7,994 nt of DNA from the NCBI GenBank assembly GCA_946549155.1, contig CAMNQN010000155.1, positions 1-7,994 of the forward strand, given 5' to 3'. Below are positions 7,365 to 7,994 of this stretch, one piece after another. The notes under the pieces are model-generated. The model was not told the DNA's origin and did no database searches. It saw only the letters and a list, made by a program, of their open reading frames with translations. Each line of letters starts with the position of its first letter. The first letter of the stretch is position 1. This DNA comes from an uncultured Lachnospiraceae bacterium (GTDB lineage Bacteria > Bacillota > Clostridia > Lachnospirales > Lachnospiraceae). The position numbers and the translations under genes are program-made.

Positions 7365-7748
7365 TTAGGACGCAGGAAAAGACGGGACCGGGCGGGCAGA
7401 TGCCTCTGGAAAACTGCTCCGGATACAAGAAACGCTAGGATGGAGCCGCCCTCCGCTTCCGGGCACCGGGGCAATTCGCCAGGAAATCCTGATGATTTCC
7501 CGGCTCAGTACCCCTGAGCCGTCAGCCTTGTGGGCTGCCGTCTTTTCCTGCTGTTTCTTGGCTAAATTTACAAAATCACGCTGAACGTGACCTCCTAAGC
7601 AGAAAATATCTGATTTGCGCAAATTAATATTGTAATCACGGACAGAAGTTTTTATATCTAAGGAAACGCTGATTAAAGCGTTTCCCGTGCTCTTGCATGG
7701 CAATTGCTTCAATGGTAAATTTTCCGCTATTTCTTTTAAACCCAGCAT
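7365..7748 (-). CDS. Doubtful ORF across the left repeat copy (127 codons)
   Basis: An open frame from ATG 7746–7748 to TAA 7365–7367 could encode 127 residues. No domain, signal peptide or membrane segment is recognised. The last third (proline-, serine- and arginine-rich) looks like non-coding DNA read through. The middle, around RDFVNLAKKQQE and LSREIIR, also appears in the same frame of the right-hand repeat (RDFVNSAREQQE, LSWEIIR). There the frame is broken by TAA at 7807–7809 and TAG at about 7912–7914. Of the seven codons that differ near RDFVN, only one change is synonymous, so there is no sign of selection on a protein. The only upstream Shine-Dalgarno candidate is a weak GGAA. I regard this as an accidental or decayed frame within the repeat; a genuine small protein is the less likely alternative. 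Confidence 0.2.
   Translation of the reverse strand: MLGLKEIAENLPLKQLPCKSTGNALISVSLDIKTSVRDYNINLRKSDIFCLGGHVQRDFVNLAKKQQEKTAAHKADGSGVLSREIIRISWRIAPVPGSGGRLHPSVSCIRSSFPEASARPVPSFPAS
7372..7451 (+). repeat. Repeat segment B, left fragment
   Basis: This stretch matches the middle segment of the right-hand copy (7839–7923) in the same orientation. Both begin GCAGGA, and the distance to a shared CTGGAAAAC is 34 nt in each. Both then continue through related ATAC, GAAA, GGAT and GAGCC words to GCCC. Similarity is moderate, about 55–70% by eye. In the right copy this segment sits between the inner and outer parts; here it lies outside them and is flipped relative to its neighbours. Its first 14 bases, GCAGGAAAAGACGG, are an exact inverted repeat of 7538–7551. 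Confidence 0.6.
7482..7622 (-). repeat. Left copy of inverted, hairpin-rich repeat
   Basis: This is inverted relative to 7768–7994. Bases 7486–7539 align without gaps to the reverse complement of 7941–7994 (43 of 54 identical), and 7545–7591 to that of 7799–7845 (39 of 47). Weaker similarity extends to a shared TTGCGCA. Read on the plus strand, four stem-loops follow one another: GGAAATC/GATTTCC (7482–7500), GGCTCAG/CTGAGCC (7502–7520), CAGCC/GGCTG (7523–7537) and TCACG/CGTGA (7576–7590). Compared with the right copy, a segment of roughly 90 nt is missing between 7539 and 7545. Confidence 0.75.
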
Positions 7749-7767
7749 ATATCATTCCGTTATCATC
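7623..7767. other. AT-rich spacer between the two repeat copies, with one hairpin
   Basis: This 145-nt spacer lies between the two oppositely oriented repeat copies. It contains a perfect 9-bp inverted repeat, GGAAACGCT (7662–7670) and AGCGTTTCC (7677–7685), with a 6-nt loop. No T-run follows on either strand, so it is not a convincing intrinsic terminator. No RNA gene or convincing protein gene was recognised. Confidence 0.6.
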
Positions 7768-7994
7768 TTGCGCAGGCTATATTTTTGTCGCTTAATATGC
7801 CACATTTAACGCGATTTTGTAAATTCAGCCAGGGAACAGCAGGAAGGGAAAGCGCGGAGCCGACACGGTCATCTGGAAAACATTGCGCAGAATACCATAG
7901 AAAATCTCGGATAGAGCCAAGCCCGAATTTGGGGAGGGTTGGCAGTCTTCAAGACTGCCGACCCAGAGTCACTGAGCTGGGAAATCATCAGGAT
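7768..7994 (+). repeat. Right copy of inverted, hairpin-rich repeat (runs off window)
   Basis: This is the fuller copy: an inner part (7768–7845, containing GATTTTGTAAATTCAGCC), a middle part B (7839–7923) and an outer part (7941–7994). The outer part includes the perfect stem GGCAGTC/GACTGCC (7941–7959) and ends in GGGAAATCATCAGGAT. In the left copy the corresponding sequence continues TTCC to complete a 7-bp stem, so the element very probably continues past base 7994. No protein-coding frame survives: TAA at 7807–7809 and TAG at about 7912–7914 interrupt the only frame that resembles the left copy. Confidence 0.75.

Noticed and set aside
7660..7690. Hairpin at 7662–7685 as a rho-independent terminator
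   Set aside because: No run of T follows the stem on either strand.
7365..7994. CRISPR array or insertion sequence
   Set aside because: The repeats are few, diverged, inverted and of unequal spacing, and no transposase-like frame or direct repeat array is visible.

Overview
The window looks like chromosomal DNA of a Gram-positive anaerobe of the class Clostridia, most likely Lachnospiraceae. This is inferred from the gene order dgt–dnaG–rpoD–trmK–nif3-like–nucleoside kinase, the short Nif3 form without a large insertion, the 560-residue TGS/SAD-like nucleoside kinase typical of clostridia, and GGAGG-type ribosome binding sites. No species can be named from sequence alone.

All recognisable genes are on the minus strand, so transcription runs from high to low coordinates. 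From right to left: a mosaic of diverged repeats (about 7365–7994); a strong sigma-A-type promoter (7308–7336) and a leader of about 108 nt; then dgt (dGTP triphosphohydrolase), dnaG (primase), rpoD (primary sigma factor), trmK (tRNA adenine methyltransferase), a Nif3-like metal-binding protein and a uridine-kinase-like nucleoside kinase. Gaps between genes are 9 to 107 nt and no intrinsic terminator was seen, so the six genes probably form one operon. Just past the kinase a second near-consensus promoter (106–134) drives rnpB, the RNase P RNA, whose 5' part occupies bases 1–99 and runs off the window.

The genes form a version of the macromolecular-synthesis operon: replication priming (DnaG), housekeeping transcription (RpoD), tRNA modification (TrmK) and nucleotide balance (dGTPase, nucleoside kinase). 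The sigma factor is short (299 residues). It has no region 1.1, and an in-frame TAA lies just upstream of its start.

The part least explained by ordinary genes is the 630 nt upstream of the operon promoter. Two diverged copies of one element face away from each other (7486–7622 and 7768–7994), and a further fragment lies in the opposite order at 7372–7451. Short stem-loops recur in the copies. Differences within stems are almost all ones that keep RNA pairing (G·U wobbles or a compensated pair), and all transversions in the aligned blocks fall outside stems. This suggests a dispersed structured repeat or RNA element, not a protein gene, although only two copies are visible.
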